Assembly (NCBI RefSeq): GCF_914484835.1
Contig: NZ_CAJZAR010000002.1
Location: 62,405-126,404, forward strand
Length of the DNA: 64,000 bases
Direction of reading: 5' to 3'
Origin: Paraburkholderia tropica
GTDB lineage: Bacteria; Pseudomonadota; Gammaproteobacteria; Burkholderiales; Burkholderiaceae
In this document: positions 21,804-30,121 of the stretch, in pieces
Layout: every line of letters starts with the position of its first letter
Position numbering within the stretch: the first letter of the stretch is position 1
Translations under genes and position numbers: made by a program
Notes under the pieces: model-generated
Told to the model about the DNA's origin: nothing
What the model saw: only the letters and a program-made list of their open reading frames with translations
Databases searched by the model: none

Positions 21804-22421
21804 ATGGGCAATCGCCTGAGCAAGATCGCCACGCGCACCGGCGACGACGGCACGACGGGACTCGGCGACGGCAGCCGCGTGGGCAAGGACGACGCGCGCA
21901 TCGCGGCGATCGGCGACGTCGACGAACTCAATTCGCAGATCGGCGTGCTGCTGTGCGAGCCGCTGCCCGATGACGTGCGCGCCGCGCTCGTCGCGATCCA
22001 GCACGACCTGTTCGATCTGGGCGGCGAGCTTTGCATGCCCGGCCACACGATGGTCAGCGACACGCATCTGGCCCGCCTCGACGACTGGCTCGCCGAGTAC
22101 AACGCCGCGCTGCCGCCGCTCAAGGAGTTCATCCTGCCGGGCGGCTCGCGTGCCGCCGCGCTCGCGCATGTGTGCCGCACGGTCTGCCGCCGCGCGGAGC
22201 GGGCGATCGTCGCGCTCGGTCAGTCGGGGGCGACGATCGAAGCGGCGCCGCGCCGCTACGTGAACCGGCTCTCGGACCTGCTGTTCGTGCTCTCGCGCGT
22301 GCTCAACCGCGCGGCGGGCGGCGACGACGTGTACTGGCGTCACGACCGTGGCGCAGCGGGCGGTGCGGCAAACGCTGCAACAGACGGCGCAACGAGCGGC
22401 GGCGAATTCTCGAACGAGTGA
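21804..22421 (+). CDS. PduO-type ATP:cob(I)alamin adenosyltransferase
   Basis: The enzyme transfers the adenosyl group of ATP to cob(I)alamin to make coenzyme B12. It has 205 residues. The P-loop-like ATP site is at the N-terminus, in the segment around KIATRTGDDGTTGLGDGSRV. Further family segments are DELNSQIG and VCRTVCRRAERAIVAL, and the family end NRLSDLLFVLSRVLNR. A non-conserved Ala/Gly/Thr-rich tail of about 25 residues follows. The ATG at 21804 follows CTGGAGAA. No other B12 gene is adjacent. Confidence 0.93.
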   Translation: MGNRLSKIATRTGDDGTTGLGDGSRVGKDDARIAAIGDVDELNSQIGVLLCEPLPDDVRAALVAIQHDLFDLGGELCMPGHTMVSDTHLARLDDWLAEYNAALPPLKEFILPGGSRAAALAHVCRTVCRRAERAIVALGQSGATIEAAPRRYVNRLSDLLFVLSRVLNRAAGGDDVYWRHDRGAAGGAANAATDGATSGGEFSNE

Positions 22422-22597
22422 GCCTTAATTGGGGTATGAGTGCGTCGCGATGGTTGCTCCCGTTGCTCCGGTAACGCCGGGCAATTAGCGTCGGCGCGCA
22501 GCCCCAGCTCGCGGCACCCTTGCGCTCCGGCTGGAAACCGCGCCACGCCCGCTCATGCTGTGGTGCGACAAAATGCCCGAGTCGGCGTGCGGCGTTA

Positions 22598-22620
22598 AAC
22601 ATGTATCGTATATACATCTT
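22598..22620 (+). promoter_or_regulatory. NsrR-like operator upstream of hmp
   Basis: A 23-bp near-palindrome with arms AACATGTAT and ATACATCTT matches the known NsrR consensus (arms AAGATGYAT and ATRCATCTT) at nearly all arm positions. It ends 19 bp before the hmp ATG. NsrR is the nitric-oxide-sensing Fe-S repressor that classically controls hmp. Confidence 0.75.
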
Positions 22621-22639
22621 TAACGAGGAGAAGCCGCAA

Positions 22640-23842
22640 ATGACTGCGCTCACCGCTGACCAGATCGCCCGAGTCAAGGCCACCGCGCCCGTTTTCGCCG
22701 AGCACGGCACCACGATCACGAAGCACTTCTACCAGCGCATGTTCAACGCGCATCCAGAGCTGAAGAACATCTTCAACCAGACGCATCAAAAGAGCGGCAG
22801 CCAGCCTGAAACGCTCGCGCGCGCGGTCTACGCCTACGCGGCCAACATCGACAATCTGGGCGTGCTCGGCGGCGCGGTCACGCACATCGCGCACAAGCAC
22901 GCGAGCCTGAACATCCGTCCCGAACACTATCCGATCGTCGGCCGCCATCTGCTGGGCGCGGTCGTCGACGTGCTCGGCGATGCCGTCGACCAGCCGACGC
23001 TCGACGCCTGGGCCGTGGCCTACGAGCAGCTCGCGAACATCATGATCGGCGCCGAGGCGAAGCTTTACGAAGCCGCGCCGTGGAGCGGCTTCCGTCCGTT
23101 CAAGGTGATGCGCAAGCAGGTCGAAAGCGACGAAATCACCTCGTTCTATCTGGCGCCCGCCGACGGCGCGAGCGCAGGCGGCTTCGAGCCGGGCCAGTAC
23201 GTGAGCGTGACGCGCTATGTCGACCAGCTCGGCGTCGATCAGCCGCGCCAGTACAGCCTGTCCGACGCGCCGCACGGCCGCTGGCTGCGCATCTCGGTCA
23301 AGCGCGAGGACGGCCGCGCCGACACGCAGCCGGGCCACGTCTCGAACATCATGCACGCCGATGTCGAAGAGGGCACGATCGTCCACGTGAGCGCGCCGAT
23401 GGGCGAATTCACGCTCGACCGCAAGAAGACCACGCCGGTCGTGCTGATGAGCGGCGGCGTCGGCATCACGCCGATGACGTCGATGCTCGCCACGCTGCTG
23501 GCCGAGCGCAGCGAGCGCCAGATCGCGTTCGTGCACGCCTGCCGCAACGCCCGCGTGCATGCGTTCAAGGACTGGCTGCGCCGCAGCGCCGCCGAGCATC
23601 CGAACCTCAAGCGCGCGGTGTTCTACGAAGCCGTGGGCGCGGAAGACCGCGCGGGCGTCGACTACGATTTCGAAGGCCGCATGGACATCGGCCGCATCGA
23701 AGCCGCCGTGATGCTGCCGGACGCCGACTACTACCTCTGCGGTCCCGTTGCGTTCATGCGCGAGCAGAAAGAAGCGCTCGTCGCGCGCGGCGTCGATCCG
23801 GCGCGCATCCACACCGAGATCTTCGGCTCGGGCATGCTGTAA
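22640..23842 (+). CDS. hmp: Flavohemoglobin (nitric oxide dioxygenase)
   Basis: Hmp detoxifies nitric oxide to nitrate using oxygen, heme, FAD and NADH. It has 400 residues. The globin domain (1-about 140) has the distal Tyr31 (HFYQRMF) and proximal His87 (AHKHASL). The FAD domain contains RQYSLSDAP, and the NAD domain contains SGGVGITPMTSML and YLCGPVAFM. The ATG at 22640 is behind AGGAG; an in-frame extension upstream runs through the NsrR operator and is rejected. It ends at a strong terminator. Confidence 0.97.
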   Translation: MTALTADQIARVKATAPVFAEHGTTITKHFYQRMFNAHPELKNIFNQTHQKSGSQPETLARAVYAYAANIDNLGVLGGAVTHIAHKHASLNIRPEHYPIVGRHLLGAVVDVLGDAVDQPTLDAWAVAYEQLANIMIGAEAKLYEAAPWSGFRPFKVMRKQVESDEITSFYLAPADGASAGGFEPGQYVSVTRYVDQLGVDQPRQYSLSDAPHGRWLRISVKREDGRADTQPGHVSNIMHADVEEGTIVHVSAPMGEFTLDRKKTTPVVLMSGGVGITPMTSMLATLLAERSERQIAFVHACRNARVHAFKDWLRRSAAEHPNLKRAVFYEAVGAEDRAGVDYDFEGRMDIGRIEAAVMLPDADYYLCGPVAFMREQKEALVARGVDPARIHTEIFGSGML

Positions 23843-23879
23843 CGACACGCGGGCGCGTCAAAGCGTCGTCGCCATGAAG

Positions 23880-23914
23880 AACGCCGCGCGGGCTGCATGT
23901 CCGCGCGGCGTTTT
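23880..23914. terminator. Terminator between hmp and the GlxA-type regulator
   Basis: A perfect 12-bp stem AACGCCGCGCGG / CCGCGCGGCGTT with a 9-nt loop and TTTT on the plus strand lies between convergent genes, so it can serve hmp and possibly the facing gene. Confidence 0.8.
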
Positions 23915-23941
23915 GCATTGAAGGCGCGAAGGCGTCGTCGA

Positions 23942-24943
23942 TCAATCGTTCGACGCGCGCCGGTTCACCGCGCGATAGCCCGACGGCGAGATCGACAAAC
24001 GGCGTCGAAAGATCCGCGCGAGGCGTTCGCCGCGCGGCACGCCGCAGCGCTGCGCGATTTCGTCGATGGGGAGATTGGTTTGCGCGAGCAGCAGACAACT
24101 CGCGTCGAGGCGCGCGCGCAGCAGATATTCCGAAGGCGTGAGGCCCGTCTGCGTCTTGAAGTGACGCAGGAAGTTGCGCATGCTCATTTGCGCGACGCGC
24201 GCGGCGTCGGCGACCGAAATCGGCTGATGGTAGTTCTCGCGCAGCCAGTGCGCGGCCGAGCTGATCTTGCCGTTCGGGCTATCCGATTCGCCGTCGTCGA
24301 GCATCGGGCCGAGACGTTCCCACGCGCCGGGCATCGTATCTTCCGAGATCCGCTGCGCGAGCGCCACGCCGTGATTGCGCTTGAGCACCTTGAGCGCGGC
24401 GATCAGCGCTTCGGGCGGCGTGACGACCGAGGCGCACGCGTGATGCGCTTCGAGCGCGCGCCGCAGCCGTTGCGCCGAAGCCGCCGCGATCAGGCCGCTG
24501 CGCAGAAACGAGACGTCGGCGGCCGCGAGCACGGTGCGCCCTTCGCCGAGCGCGCGAATGATGCGCACCTTGGGCGCGAGCGCCTGCAGGCGCGCGAGCA
24601 GGCGTTCGTTTTCGCGCGCCTCCTCGGCGCCGGGGCCGCCCGCGATGAACAGCGTATCGAAGCCGTTGCGCAGCGGGCCATGCACGCTGTCGGTCCAGAT
24701 CCGCAGGCCGCAGCCGCTCGCGACGCTGCCGCCGTCCTCGGAGAGCACGACGAGCGAATAGACGGGGAGCGGTCCCGTGCCGGAGTCGTTCGCGAGACGA
24801 AAGACGTCGGCGAGCAGGCTCACGTCGCCGAGCGGAAAGCCCTCGAAAACCAGGATGCCGATGCGTTTGGCCATGGTCGCCAGCTTCAGGTGGGGGCGCG
24901 TCCGCAAGGCGGTTTGCCGGCAGATCACCCGATCGATGTGCAT
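23942..24943 (-). CDS. GlxA-family AraC-type transcriptional regulator
   Basis: It has about 333 residues. The N-terminal DJ-1/PfpI-like domain (from RIGILVFEGFPLGDV) contains LFIAGGPGAEEA. The C-terminal AraC helix-turn-helix domain (ISVADAARVAQMSMRNFLRHFKTQTG) ends in SPSGYRAV. The nucleophile-elbow cysteine usual in this fold is replaced by ALGEGRT, so a non-enzymatic sensor is likely. The start at 24943 has GAGGAA at good spacing and gives the same N-terminal length as the paralogue at 30122; ATGs at 24988 and 24874 are alternatives. It is divergent from galU at the left edge of the polysaccharide locus; its target is unknown. Confidence 0.85.
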   Translation of the reverse strand: MHIDRVICRQTALRTRPHLKLATMAKRIGILVFEGFPLGDVSLLADVFRLANDSGTGPLPVYSLVVLSEDGGSVASGCGLRIWTDSVHGPLRNGFDTLFIAGGPGAEEARENERLLARLQALAPKVRIIRALGEGRTVLAAADVSFLRSGLIAAASAQRLRRALEAHHACASVVTPPEALIAALKVLKRNHGVALAQRISEDTMPGAWERLGPMLDDGESDSPNGKISSAAHWLRENYHQPISVADAARVAQMSMRNFLRHFKTQTGLTPSEYLLRARLDASCLLLAQTNLPIDEIAQRCGVPRGERLARIFRRRLSISPSGYRAVNRRASND

Positions 24944-25293
24944 GGCCGGTTCCTCGCGCAAGAATGGATTCGCAGGAGTACGTTGCATTGTGCGGGGCGC
25001 TCGCGCGCCACGTTCGACTGGGCTCCATGATAGGACGCGTGTCGCGCGCGCCGCGCACCGCAGTCGGAAAACGCCGAGAGATTGGCAGAATGGCTCGATA
25101 TGCGCTGGTTAAGCTGGCCTCGCGTCGTTCGTGGACGGGCGCGGCATGATCGCTGCACGTCCGGTCAGACGACGCAGCGAAACGATGTCGCAAATCGACG
25201 CCGCAAATCGATGCCGCACACCATGCGGAACATGACGCAAAAAACCACGCGCGGCGCACCCGGCGGCGCGATCCACCGAACGGCGAGGCGAAC
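24944..25293. other. Divergent intergenic region, GlxA-type regulator / galU
   Basis: No gene is supported. A sigma-54-like element TGGCTCG-N4-GCGCT (25091-25106) points toward galU: it keeps GG and GC at the correct 10-bp separation and matches 9 of 12 consensus positions, but lacks the TT of the -12 box. A short repeat (CGCAAATCGAYGC) is present twice at about 25188-25213. Confidence 0.35.
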
Positions 25294-26325
25294 ATGATCA
25301 AGCTGCGCAAGGCGGTCTTTCCGGTTGCCGGTCTCGGCACGCGATTTCTCCCGGCCACGAAGGCGAGTCCCAAGGAAATGCTGCCGGTGGTCGACAAGCC
25401 GCTGATTCAGTACGCCGTCGAGGAAGCGGTCGCCGCCGGCATCACCGAGCTGATTTTCGTGACGGGTCGCGGCAAGCGCGCGATCGAGGATCATTTCGAC
25501 AAGTCCTATGAGATCGAGCGCGAACTGGAAGCGCGCGGCAAGGCGGCGCTGCTCGCGACCGTGCGCAGCATCAAGCCGTCGCATGTCGAGTGCATTTTCG
25601 TGCGTCAGCCGGAACCGCTCGGGCTCGGCCACGCGGTGCTGTGCGCGCAGAAGATCATCGGCGACGAGCCGTTCGCCGTGCTGCTCGCCGACGATCTGAT
25701 CGACGCGCAGCCGCCCGTGCTCGCGCAGATGGCGCGGCGCTTCGATCACTATCACTGCTCGCTCGTGGCGGTCGAGGAGATCGCGCGCGCGGATGCGGGC
25801 GCGTATGGCGTCGTGAAGGGGCGCGCGTGGGACGACCACGTGTACCGCATGTGCGGCATCGTCGAAAAGCCCACGCCCGACGAGGCGCCGTCGACGCTCG
25901 GCGTGGTGGGCCGCTACGTGCTGATGCCCGGCATCTTCGAGCATCTGCGCCGCTTGCGCCCCGCGCCGGGCGAGGAACTGGAGCTGAGCGACGCGATCCA
26001 GTCGATGCTTGCCGACGAACAGGTGCTCGCGCATCGATTTACCGGGCGGCGTTTCGATTGCGGCAGCAAGCTCGGCTATTTGCAGGCGACCGTCGAGTAC
26101 GCGTTGCGTCATGCCGAAGTGGGCGAGGCGTTCGGCGCGTGGCTACAGGCGCGCGAGGCGGACGCGCCGGATGCATTGCACGCGTCGCACACGTCACACA
26201 AGCCGCACGACGGCCACGGCGCGCCGGACCTGCATCTCGTGCGCGATACGGCGGATGCCGAACTCGCCGCGGACGCCGATGCCGACGCCGCCGACGATTT
26301 CGCCGCGCCGCTTACGGCGACCTGA
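25294..26325 (+). CDS. galU: UTP-glucose-1-phosphate uridylyltransferase
   Basis: GalU makes UDP-glucose, the donor for the polymer-initiating hexose and for many glycosyltransferases. It has 343 residues; the catalytic core is about 290. The nucleotide-binding motif [19 protein letters not shown] (residues 13-31), [11 protein letters not shown] and [12 protein letters not shown] are intact. The last 50 residues form a His/Asp/Ala-rich tail ([10 protein letters not shown] near the end) not usual for GalU. The ATG is preceded by GAGG. It opens the exopolysaccharide locus. Confidence 0.94.
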   Translation: MIKLRKAVFPVAGLGTRFLPATKASPKEMLPVVDKPLIQYAVEEAVAAGITELIFVTGRGKRAIEDHFDKSYEIERELEARGKAALLATVRSIKPSHVECIFVRQPEPLGLGHAVLCAQKIIGDEPFAVLLADDLIDAQPPVLAQMARRFDHYHCSLVAVEEIARADAGAYGVVKGRAWDDHVYRMCGIVEKPTPDEAPSTLGVVGRYVLMPGIFEHLRRLRPAPGEELELSDAIQSMLADEQVLAHRFTGRRFDCGSKLGYLQATVEYALRHAEVGEAFGAWLQAREADAPDALHASHTSHKPHDGHGAPDLHLVRDTADAELAADADADAADDFAAPLTAT

Positions 26326-26378
26326 ATACACGAAGCGAAAACGCGGGAACGTGCGCGCGATCTTCGCGCGCACACAGG

Positions 26379-26420
26379 CATCACGCGTCACACATCGCGC
26401 ATCACGTATCGCACATCGCG
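26379..26420. repeat. Tandem 21-bp direct repeat between galU and gmm
   Basis: There are two adjacent 21-bp units beginning CATCACG and ending CACATCGCG, differing at 3 positions. They lie between the convergent ends of galU and gmm. Confidence 0.55.
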
Positions 26421-26499
26421 CGCATTCAACGCAACGGCGAAGATCGCGTCGACAATCCTCTCGCACGCGCGATCAGGCGCCACCACGCGCCACCACCCG

Positions 26500-26952
26500 C
26501 TACGAAAAATACGCCTTCGTATTCGCATGCACATCGTCGCGCGCGAGGATTTCCTCGGGCGTGAGCCACGCGTACTGACTGTGCTGATCGAAGCGCCCGA
26601 CCGGCACGGTGCTGTCGAGCGTGAACGCGTAGGCGAGCACCACATAGTGCGTGCCGATCCCGTTCTCCGCCGCGAAATTATCCGGGTACAGATGCTCGTA
26701 CACGCCGCCGAAACGCGCCGCCGCGCGCTGCATGCCCGCGATGCCCAGCTCCGTTTCGACGATGCGCGTGAACGCCGCGTCGAGCCGTTCCTCCTTGCGA
26801 ATGCGTCCGCCCGGCACGAACCAGGTGCCGCGCGCAGGACGATTGCGCCGCTGGCCGAGCAGCACGCGGCCTTGCGCATCCACGACGATCAGGTCGATCG
26901 CGACGAGCGGCGCGAGGCGCACCACGTCGAGAAATTCGGTTGGCGACAGCAT
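26500..26952 (-). CDS. gmm: GDP-mannose mannosyl hydrolase (Nudix)
   Basis: Gmm hydrolyses GDP-mannose to GDP and mannose and can tune the GDP-mannose/GDP-fucose supply. It has 150 residues and closely follows E. coli Gmm (WcaH): PLVAIDLIVVDAQGRVLLGQRRNRPARGTWFVPGG, split here by function into the substrate strand and the start of the Nudix box. The box GGRIRKEERLDAAFTRI...ELG has the Gmm-type altered form. The endings THYVVLAYAF and DDVHANTKAYF match. The start at 26952 was chosen because it gives the family N-terminus. It is next to galU and near gmd/fcl, the colanic-acid-like arrangement. Confidence 0.93.
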   Translation of the reverse strand: MLSPTEFLDVVRLAPLVAIDLIVVDAQGRVLLGQRRNRPARGTWFVPGGRIRKEERLDAAFTRIVETELGIAGMQRAAARFGGVYEHLYPDNFAAENGIGTHYVVLAYAFTLDSTVPVGRFDQHSQYAWLTPEEILARDDVHANTKAYFS

Positions 26953-27232
26953 GAGCGAGCGGTCCAGTGGGAAGGGAAGGGCACAGCCCGACGCGCGCTC
27001 GCCTCGTATGCGTGGCGGACGACTGGACGAAACCGGCGAAGCAGGCCGCAGCGCGTTCAACAGCAGTCTAGGCGTGCCAATTTTGCGGCGCACTGTCGTT
27101 TGCCGCCTAAGTTTCGCTATCGCGGGCCAAGTTGCGCATTCCCGGTTGCCGCGGCGATTCGATTGGCGTAACGATCCCACGTATTGAAGCGGCGGCGTGC
27201 AATGCAGCCCCGACCGCGCACGCCGATGAGAT

Positions 27233-29485
27233 TCAACGCGCGACGTATCCCGCCGGCGTGATCGCGTTCGCCTTCGCGATCGCCGCGTTCCCCGACACCA
27301 CATAGACCGGCGATTCGGTCAGGCTCAGCGGCAGCATGCCGTCCTTGTAGCTCATCGTGCGCGCGTTGCCCATCATGTCGAACACGCTCACGTTGCCCGC
27401 GCTGCCGCGCGCGTCCACCGGCAGCGCCCAGTTGGTCGCGCGTTTCGCGTCGAAGCCGACGTTCGCGCTCCAGCGCGCGTCGTCGTGGCTCCAGAGCGCG
27501 GTGACGATCTTGCCGTCGGGGCGCGCGAACGCGTACGCGTAGACGCCCGGCGGCGTGTTGCGCAGCGCGCCGAGCGTGATCGTGCCGTCGACGATGCGCG
27601 TCATCGCCGCGACCGCGAGCGCGGCCGGTTTCGGGCTGATGTTGCCCGCGCCGTACGCGCCATCCGCGTGATCGAGTTCGAAGAACACGCCATAGCCCGC
27701 CGAGGTCTGCGGCATGTCCTGCGAATAGAACACGAAGGTCACGTCGGCGCCTTCGCCGAGCATGATCAGATGCGTGCGCGCGACCACCGCGCCTTGCGCG
27801 TAGAGCGTTTGCGCGTCGGGATAACGCGGGCCATATGTCTTGCCGATGTCGTAGCTGATGCCGGTTTCGGTGACGAACAGCGGCGCGCCGGGCTTGAGCA
27901 GATCGCGCATCGTGGCGCGCAGATCGCGCATCGCCATGGGCAGCGCGGGGCCTTTGCCCGTGGGCGTGTCGATCACGCGTTCGGGCGGATGCGAGGGGCT
28001 CGTGCCGAAGTCGTAGTAGCCGTGGATCGTCAGGCCGTCGAGATAGTTCTGAATGTTCAGTTTTGCGAAGTGTTTGAGCCACTTGGTGTTGTCGCTGACG
28101 CCCGAGTACGTGAGGCCCATCACGACGGCGTTCGGATCTGTCGCGTGGATGCCCTGATACACCGACGCATAGGTCGCGACGAAATTCGCGTCGGAGTCGC
28201 GCCAGGGCAGGCCGCCGTCGGGGTCGGGTTCCCACGTCACCTGATAGTAATTGCGCGACTGGCGCGGGAAAATCTTGGCGCGCACGCGCGCGGACTCGGT
28301 GCCCACGCGCGTCATGAACTCGCGCAGCGCGGCCTGCGAGGCGGGCGCGTAGCTGTGCGTGAAGTTGGTGTCCGTGATCTTCGCGGCCTTGTCGGGCGGC
28401 GCGGCCCACTTCGGAATGCCGTCGAGCAGGATCAGCCGCATGATGTCGCCGCGCTCGAACCAGCTCGCGAGCTGCGGTTTGGACGGATCGAAAGTGTTCG
28501 GCGCGTCCGGCTCCATCGTGTACCACTTGCGCTCGTCGTTGGCCCACGTGAGGCCGAGATCGGTATAGAGCGGACGATAGCCGTCGCCGCCGCAGCAGTG
28601 CTGGCCCGGCGCGATGAACGCGGTGCCCTGGCCGCCGAAGCGGTGCAGGTCCTGACGCGCGAGACGCGGCTCGGGCAGCACGGCGCTCACGTCCGGCAGC
28701 ACGCCGAAACTCGCGATGCCGCCCGGACGCGTGCCGCGTCGAGGCAGCGTGCCGTCGGGGTCCGATGCCATCGACGCGAGCGTGGCGCTGAACGCGAAGT
28801 AGCCCGCTTGCGGCATCGTGCAGGTGAGCGTCGTCACGCGCTTGCCGGGCGCCACGGCGAAGGAGCCGGTCGCTTGCGGGCGGCTCCACGTGTCGTCGAT
28901 CTGCCATTGGACCTTGTCGTTGCCGCGTGCGCGCGTGACGACGTCGATGCGCACGCTCTTGCCGCGAGGAAAGAGACGCGTGCCGTCGCTGCCCGGCGTG
29001 TCGGCCGTGATCGGATCGTCGCCCGCGGGCGCGGCGGCCGCGTCGCCGGGCGCGTTACGGCACACGACGGCCTCGTCGGCGCGGCAGGTGGCGGCGCCCA
29101 GCGCGCCGAACATCAGCACGCACGCGAAGAATGCGAACCTCGCGCTTGCGCCACGTTGGCCACGCTGGCCACGTAGGCCGCGTGTCGCGTGGTGATGGCG
29201 CGCGTTGTCATTGTGCTGATGTTTCGAACGCTTGAGTGTTGCGGCCACGCTTGCCGCCACGTTCACGAGCGCAAACACAGCGGTCTGCGCGATGGCGCTT
29301 CGCAAGCCGCGTGTCAGCCACGCGTCGGGGATCGATCGATCCGACCTGTCACGTGCGATGAATGCAGTCGTGTGCGGCGCAGCAGCACCTGGCGCGATTG
29401 GCCAGGTTTTGCGCGCATTGTGTGTCGGCCACGCATCACGCGAACGCGCGAGTGCGGATATCGTGCAATATCGCAGCGGATTCAT
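27233..29485 (-). CDS. Putative secreted clan GH-A glycoside hydrolase
   Basis: It has 750 residues from ATG 29485 (AGGAA upstream). A hydrophobic signal-like segment lies deep in the protein (residues about 117-134, FAFFACVLMFGALGA) and ends in a possible cleavage site before DEAVVC, so either the signal has a long N-region or translation starts later (in-frame GTGs near 29266). A TIM-barrel of GH39/PslG-like character is suggested by a probable acid/base Glu in VTWEPD (about 419) and nucleophile in VTETGIS (about 540). A C-terminal beta-rich part follows. A role in trimming or releasing the local polysaccharide is inferred from position. Family assignment is by motif reading only. Confidence 0.7.
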   Translation of the reverse strand: MNPLRYCTISALARSRDAWPTHNARKTWPIAPGAAAPHTTAFIARDRSDRSIPDAWLTRGLRSAIAQTAVFALVNVAASVAATLKRSKHQHNDNARHHHATRGLRGQRGQRGASARFAFFACVLMFGALGAATCRADEAVVCRNAPGDAAAAPAGDDPITADTPGSDGTRLFPRGKSVRIDVVTRARGNDKVQWQIDDTWSRPQATGSFAVAPGKRVTTLTCTMPQAGYFAFSATLASMASDPDGTLPRRGTRPGGIASFGVLPDVSAVLPEPRLARQDLHRFGGQGTAFIAPGQHCCGGDGYRPLYTDLGLTWANDERKWYTMEPDAPNTFDPSKPQLASWFERGDIMRLILLDGIPKWAAPPDKAAKITDTNFTHSYAPASQAALREFMTRVGTESARVRAKIFPRQSRNYYQVTWEPDPDGGLPWRDSDANFVATYASVYQGIHATDPNAVVMGLTYSGVSDNTKWLKHFAKLNIQNYLDGLTIHGYYDFGTSPSHPPERVIDTPTGKGPALPMAMRDLRATMRDLLKPGAPLFVTETGISYDIGKTYGPRYPDAQTLYAQGAVVARTHLIMLGEGADVTFVFYSQDMPQTSAGYGVFFELDHADGAYGAGNISPKPAALAVAAMTRIVDGTITLGALRNTPPGVYAYAFARPDGKIVTALWSHDDARWSANVGFDAKRATNWALPVDARGSAGNVSVFDMMGNARTMSYKDGMLPLSLTESPVYVVSGNAAIAKANAITPAGYVAR

Positions 29486-30121
29486 CGGCGGATTCCTGAC
29501 TCGGTTTCGCGGGTTAAAAGAGCATGAAAAACCAAGCCTAAAGGCTGCCGATGAACGTGCGCCGCCAGGCTTCAGTCGTTTCGCGCAATTCTGTGCGCTG
29601 GCCCACATAATTCACACAAATACGCCAATGCGTATCGATAAAACAACTGCAATTGTTATCTGATATTGTGCAGTGCAACTTGATTTAAAAACGTCTAATA
29701 TCCTGTCAGTGCGTATGAAATTGACGCTTTCAGGTTAATTTTACGTCTTTAAATCAGACGAATAAGCGCGCTGTCTTTGTATTCCCGCCTCATTCCATCC
29801 TGCGCGATGCGTAAAGATCGGAAGACTCCGTAGTATTCGTCGTATCAATGGTGCGTTTGTCGAGGCTTTAATCTGAGCCATTCCGCGGACCACCGGCCAT
29901 TATTCGACATATCGATCGAATGGTCGCCGGGGCGGATTGCGTCTGATCGAAGCCGTGATGCACATGCTTCAAATCGGTCCGCGACCGGACTAAATGCGCC
30001 AATGTCTCGCCACTTTCGGTCAGTCGTCGTTGCGCGATTTTTTATCTGCCTATGATGCACTGCACACGGAATGCTATTACCAGGACTTTTCACTAGGACG
30101 GGGGCTGTTTAGGGGAAAAGC
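29486..30121. other. AT-rich divergent intergenic region
   Basis: This is 636 bp without a supported gene, markedly AT-rich at about 29590-29770 compared with the surrounding high-GC coding DNA. It should carry the promoters of the glycosidase (minus) and of the regulator at 30122 (plus). It contains an inverted repeat CGTCT-TTAAATC-AGACG (29744-29760) and a looser ACTGC/GCAGT pair (29646-29674). No -35/-10 pair could be fixed with confidence. Confidence 0.5.

Noticed and set aside
21594..22343. A 249-codon minus-strand frame opposite the cobalamin adenosyltransferase.
   Set aside because: Composition is typical of an antisense shadow and the plus-strand protein is clearly the real one.
22520..22639. 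Longer hmp start giving a 40-residue N-terminal extension.
   Set aside because: It would translate through the NsrR-like operator and ribosome site; flavohemoglobins begin at the MTALTADQ-equivalent position.
25188..25213. Two CGCAAATCGAYGC copies upstream of galU as a possible operator or CRISPR-like repeat.
   Set aside because: Only two adjacent short copies with no spacer; nothing links them to a known binding site.
27063..27079. A perfect sigma-54 -24 word (TGGCACG) on the minus strand upstream of gmm.
   Set aside because: The nearest GC for the -12 element is two bases too far, and sigma-54 promoters do not tolerate that spacing.
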